From Linyphia triangularis (Eukaryota > Arthropoda > Arachnida > Araneae > Linyphiidae): DNA of 64,000 nucleotides. This document shows, piece by piece, positions 50,519 through 64,000 of this stretch (position 1 is its first letter; each line of letters begins with the position of its first letter). The notes beneath the pieces were generated by a model. It did not search any database. It was given only the letters and a program-made list of their open reading frames with translations, and had not been told where the DNA came from. The translations under genes and the position numbers were made by a program. Location: contig OZ021722.1 in NCBI GenBank assembly GCA_963978545.1, positions 38,395,365 to 38,459,364 on the forward strand. The letters run 5' to 3'.

Positions 50519-50819
50519 TATTTATCTTTGCATAGTATAGTAATATTTTTTTTGCTGTATAATATTCATCTTTTCATAACACATATTAGTTATTATCTTC
50601 TGAGTATTATATATTTTAATTATTGAATCAAGTGAATATAAACTTATTAAAAATATAAATTGTACATTTATTATATTTCAATGATATTATATCATGTTTC
50701 AGGTAAACTTGTAATTAGGAAAATATGACACTAGATAGCATAAAAATAAATGTGTGGGTTCCAATTGTTTCGTATATCATAGACAATTGCTCATTTTATC
50801 CCACCTACATTGTCAAGTG

Positions 50820-50952
50820 TATGATAAAGCTGATTATCTCCAATTTCTGATTAGCGTTAAAGGGTTTCGTAGAGTATAACAAATATTTATAAAGGAAATG
50901 TATTTTAGAAGGGAGGGTTGTTCTTAGTTTTACAACAGGAAATATCGTAAAG
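50820..50952 (+). promoter_or_regulatory. Candidate promoter and 5' non-coding exon of gene C
   Basis: TGATAA at 50822-50827 and a reversed GATA site in GATTATCT at about 50832-50839 are followed by a TATA-like TTTATAAAGG at about 50887-50896. A possible donor (AAAG before GTAATT) lies at 50953. The likely partner acceptor is CTTTCCTCAG at 52630-52639, just upstream of the ATG. The motif layout parallels A and B, although the sequence is not otherwise alike. Tentative. Confidence 0.3.
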
Positions 50953-52676
50953 GTAATTTTTGATTTTATCATTTTATTTTCAGATTAGCTTCATTTTGTT
51001 TAAAAGTTCCTTATTTTATGATATTGTTTCTAATTTGATAAATTTTGTTTATTCCTGATACATTACTTTATTAATGAAATAACGCATTTTAGATTTTTCA
51101 TAAAAGATTGAAAATGTTTATGCAATATATAGATGTATAGGAGGGGCAGTTGAATCCAGACCATGCTTAGAGATTTTAATTATGTATTTTTGTAAAATTT
51201 AAGTTTCAAATTATAATCTCTAAGGTAAGTGCTTAGAATTTCATTCACTTTCATCTGAAAACATTTCATGTTACAAAACGTTAGTATTTTTTATAGCAAA
51301 TTCAAAAAATAAATGTTTTCCAATTATTGGATATTTCTTTATGTAGAACAAAGATTTGGACTACGGCAAGGATGGCTTGACGAGTTTATGTGAAATAGCT
51401 GTAAAATGAGTACATGTGGACAATGATCCACATATATAGGAAACAATATATATTTAATTTATAAAATTCTTTCATATGTACGTTAATTTTATTTGACATA
51501 ACCATAATTAGATATTCACCATCAAAATTAATACTAAGAACCATTATCTTGGAGTTGTCTCATAAGAGCTGGAAACTCTGCAACTTTATCTATTTTAAAT
51601 CAACTCTTAGAAGGTCTTCTAATATCTCCCTAAACATTAGCCCATTATTATAATTTCCTTTAGATGACATTTTACCTTTAATTTAGCTTATTTAATACTT
51701 TTTCAAACAGTTTTCTAATCTATGTTAAATGGTTTTGGAGCACCACAAACACTAATGGGTGCTTTAACATTTAAACAACAATAAGGAATGCTTTTGCATC
51801 TGTTCTAGAGCATGTTTTATTCTATTCTCACTCCAATGCCTTCCTTGAAAAACGGCATTTTTCAACAAAGCAAATTCATGTAAAATACTATAAGTGTGTA
51901 TTGCATAAAAACAATTTTATTTCAAATTCACGTAAATAATGAGCTTCATCAAAAAATACATTAAGGAATTTTTACTGTAATACTAAACCTCCTTTGAGGG
52001 AAGAAGGTCATAGCGGCTTTAAAGACATTTTCGTAGCTTTAACTGTTAAGTTAATTGCTTAAATGATCGGCATTTATCTGTTTTGATAGGCTATGTGAAA
52101 ACTATGAGAATTTTTTTTTCTTTTCTGGCTAAACTCAGCTTCAGAACTTTAAGGTTAAACTAAAGTTTTACCTACTTAATCAATAAATTTATTCATTACA
52201 ACAATAAAACATCGAAAGTACTAGATCACCATTAATTTTATACGTCTGCTTATAAGCTTTTTTTTTATTACATATACTGAACTGCCATAAGGTATGATAT
52301 ATTTAAAATTGTGTTTGAAAAAATTAAGAATCTGTGATTAAATTAATTCCCCCCCCCCCCCCTTCTCCCACAAATACATTCACATCTTTGTTTTTGGTTC
52401 TAAGATTGTATTATGGTATTACAGTCTGTTCCAAGTACTGTAATATTAGAACATTATTTGTTTTTTAGTAGTTTAATGTGTATTATGCGCTTAGTGCATT
52501 AAGATAATACTTAGCTTTTAGATAACAACTGGTTGATGAGCGTTATCTCAAAGCTGAATAATCTGATTTTTATGTGTTTTATTGCACAAAATTTAACAAA
52601 TTTAGTTTTTGTTTTAATTGTTAGCAATTCTTTCCTCAGGAAAAATTCTAAAAGTTCTTCCAATTTTTTTTTTACA
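50953..52676. other. 5' flank or 5' UTR intron of gene C
   Basis: AT-rich with a poly-C run at about 52350-52362. No coding frame is supported. The acceptor TTTCCTCAG at 52631-52639 probably begins the exon that carries the start codon. Confidence 0.35.
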
Positions 52677-61348
<8,672 letters not shown>

Positions 61349-62321
61349 ACATGTGTAAACTTCTAGAGTTAAAAATTATAGATACGGATTCTAAAATAAT
61401 CTAGCAGTGCCATTTGCATTATTATAACAATTTACAACTGACTCTTTTTTTTTTCTTCTTTTTTTTTTCCTTCTTTCTTTCTATTTGATTAACTTAATGT
61501 TGTTTACTACTGTAAATAGATATTTATTTAAAATTTGTATTAAATCTATGCATACATTTTTTTCAATCAAATTTTTATTAGTATTAAAATTTTCACACAA
61601 ATCTACTTAAATAACTTTGAGAAAATGACTTTAAGCATAGCAGCAACAAAAATAAAATAAACAGTATTTTAATAATTTTTTGCTCAAATTAATTTTAGAA
61701 AAGAACTAATTGTGTGCTCCTTATGATGAGATATACATAAAAAGGACTAGAGAATAGTTTGGATAAGATCTATGCCTGTAAACGTTGAAGGCAGGAGATA
61801 CCAAACCACTAAAAGATGTAGTATTTTTTAAAAGGACATAAGAAATTAAAGTAAAAGACATCACGAATGAGTTGAAATGAAAACAAATATTAAAAAATTA
61901 GAATATATGATTCCAGTCAAGACGTATATTTCATTAATTATTTAAATAAACATTATACATTCTGAAATGTTATATATTTCATTACTCAAGCTTATAAAAA
62001 ATTTTATAAAAAAAAATCTATTATTGCATATCATAAGCAATTTTATACATTTATATTTGAAATTTCTACTCGAGTTAAAATAATGCCACTTTGGCCTACT
62101 ACCATCAATACAAACATGAACTCTTCAAAGTATATTTTTATAAATAAATATGTTTGCATCTTAATGTACTTCTTGAAACAATTGCACTTTATCAACGGGA
62201 TTTTCTTGCACATTGCCTCCAAAATGCTATAATATCAAAAATTTCTTTGACTACGTTTAATTTAACTATGCCGTCTAATTTTGTTTTACAACCAGTTTGT
62301 AGAAATCTAATAAAAATTCAG

Positions 62322-62420
<99 letters not shown>

Positions 62421-64000
62421 GAAAAATATTACCATTTTGTTATACTTTTTTTTTTTGTTGCTAAAATTAAAAATGTGGTTGTACGCAAATCTGTAACTCT
62501 CGAATACTCTATAATATCAATAAATACAGAAATGTAAGTAAAAATAATTTTTTATTCAATCCATCATCTCCTTACCGTCATATCAGTATCAAATAATAAT
62601 GCACTATAATATTCTAAAAGTTGCTTATTTTCCCATTAGTTAACCGTACAAAGACGGCTGGGTGTTGATTAATCATTGTCTGATATATGCCTCCTTCCGA
62701 TTTGAAAATTCTCCAATTTTTGAAATATTGATGAATGTGTTACTCCATTCCGACAATAAGTGTCACTGGTTTGATGTAATAGATAAAAAAATTACAAATA
62801 TGACTTAGCGCATGTTGTGGATTATTTTATCTTTCCTATGTTGAACATTTTGTGAAATGAAATAAATTTAAAAGTTAGTTAACGAATCTTATGCTTGATA
62901 ATGTCACATACCACTTCACTGAAATGTCTCAAATGGCCTCGCAGCTTTCTGATTATTAACGGAATTCAAAAATTCCAATTTTTTTTACTAAAAAATGCGT
63001 ATGTAACGTATTATAGTATGATTTGTCCCGTTTTTGGGGGAACTTAAGTCATTTTGAAGAACTGGTGTCGCATGCGTAATGATTATAAATTAGCACTAAA
63101 ATAAAATAAAAATAATAAATAAAAAAAATTTTAGAAATAGCACAGAAAACCGATGTTAATTCTTTATATGCATTACCAACTTTTATATTGGATGTTTCAA
63201 AAATAGGTGGCACATATGTAAAGGCAGGTAGAGGGATCAAGAATAAGCATATTTCGTAATAGACATTGTGTGCACAAAAGACGCGTTAAGGTGTTTGAGG
63301 GCTAGTTTAGATCGTATCTGAAAGCAGTCTACTGGGATTATTATACGTGTCAGTCTCTTTTTAATCACCATCCTTGCCATGCGCTCTTACCCTGCTTCTT
63401 TGCAACGCACAACTCCGCATGGAGCAGAACTTTCCTTTTCTTACTACTTATGCTATTTCCTTACACACAATCCCTTACAAAATGTGCTGTTTTCTGTTCT
63501 TTCAGCCTACCTTTAAATTTTTGTCAGATACTTTAGAATTATCCTGTATACAATTGTAACTTATTTAAGTAATTTTGGGCTCAGATCTTTCATAGAATTT
63601 GACTGTGAATAAAGCATCGTTTTCGAAATTGTTTTTTCCCCCAAAAAACTTGATAAGAAAGCATTATTATCGAAAACAAGTCTATCTACCATTACAGCTC
63701 GATTAGACGAAGGCCAATGCGTTATTCAGAAAATTTTGCCTGACACAAACAAAATTGGAGTTAATATAATGGATTCAAAGACATTAACATGACATGTTTC
63801 TTTTATAATTTATCATCAACTTTAACATAAGAAAGTCTCAGTTATTAAATAAAAATTGTATTTGCTGATGATGTGGTATTTGGATCTGAAGTACTTCACT
63901 AGACCGTGTGTAGAAGTGGTCATTTAGTGACAGATCCAAAACTTTATAGAATGCATTGTCTACGACAATGAGCCTATTGCCTAAGTTTCAGTTCGATTGG
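61349..64000. other. 3' flank of gene C
   Basis: Contains a possible poly(A) signal for gene C (61651-61656) and the AAT microsatellite. Otherwise AT-rich with no supported gene, and no fifth SSUH2 copy was seen up to the window end. Confidence 0.4.
62324..62420. repeat. (AAT)n microsatellite
   Basis: About 32 trinucleotide units. The poly-Asn open frame across it is an artefact. Confidence 0.97.

Overview
The window looks like AT-rich nuclear DNA from an arthropod, most likely a spider or another arachnid. Genes are split into short exons with GT-AG introns, long AT/GT and trinucleotide microsatellites are common, and there are many Tc1/mariner, hAT-like, Helitron-like and LINE remnants of arthropod type. 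The arachnid placement is inference from sequence character, not from a search.

The main content is a head-to-tail cluster of SSUH2-like genes on the + strand (Ssu-2 homologues, proteins with DnaJ-like CxxCxGxG zinc repeats). Three paralogues can be assembled exon by exon: A (19990-30557, 357 aa), B (32888-45235, 352 aa) and C (52677-61348, 358 aa). Each has 11 coding exons. The nine exons from exon 3 onward have the same length in all three genes, and every intron has the same phase, so they arose by tandem duplication of a genomic unit. A frameshifted last exon with recognisable 3' UTR at about 16950-17200 is the remnant of a fourth copy upstream of A. The predicted proteins share an N-terminal PPSY motif, a CCYGS-containing domain, up to six CxxCxGxG repeats and a cysteine-rich C-terminus. 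Three oddities deserve attention: an atypical GTTYG splice donor after exon 7 in every paralogue, a GA in place of the GT donor after exon 5 of gene C, and loss of one zinc-type cysteine in gene B.

At the left (about 3.2-7.5 kb, - strand) lie three likely exons of an unidentified coiled-coil protein gene. Its upstream region at 8.1-8.3 kb carries an RFX X-box-like site and two CRE palindromes, suggesting a ciliary or male-germline gene.

The remaining DNA is dominated by mobile elements. A degenerate Tc1 transposase at 12.7-15.9 kb is interrupted by a 2.5 kb hAT-like element with an exact 8-bp target duplication. A decayed but structurally complete Tc1 copy lies at 47.7-49.2 kb, next to a long-TIR element at 49.25-50.5 kb. 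There are foldback elements at 10.2-10.9 and 43.5-43.9 kb, two copies of one short TIR element at 11-255 and 36.8-37.1 kb, and LINE fragments at 27.8-28.5 and 46.9-47.2 kb. A Helitron-like fragment lies at 23.2-24.2 kb and a mariner-type transposase tail at 54.4-54.7 kb. No rRNA, tRNA, CRISPR or prokaryotic feature was seen.
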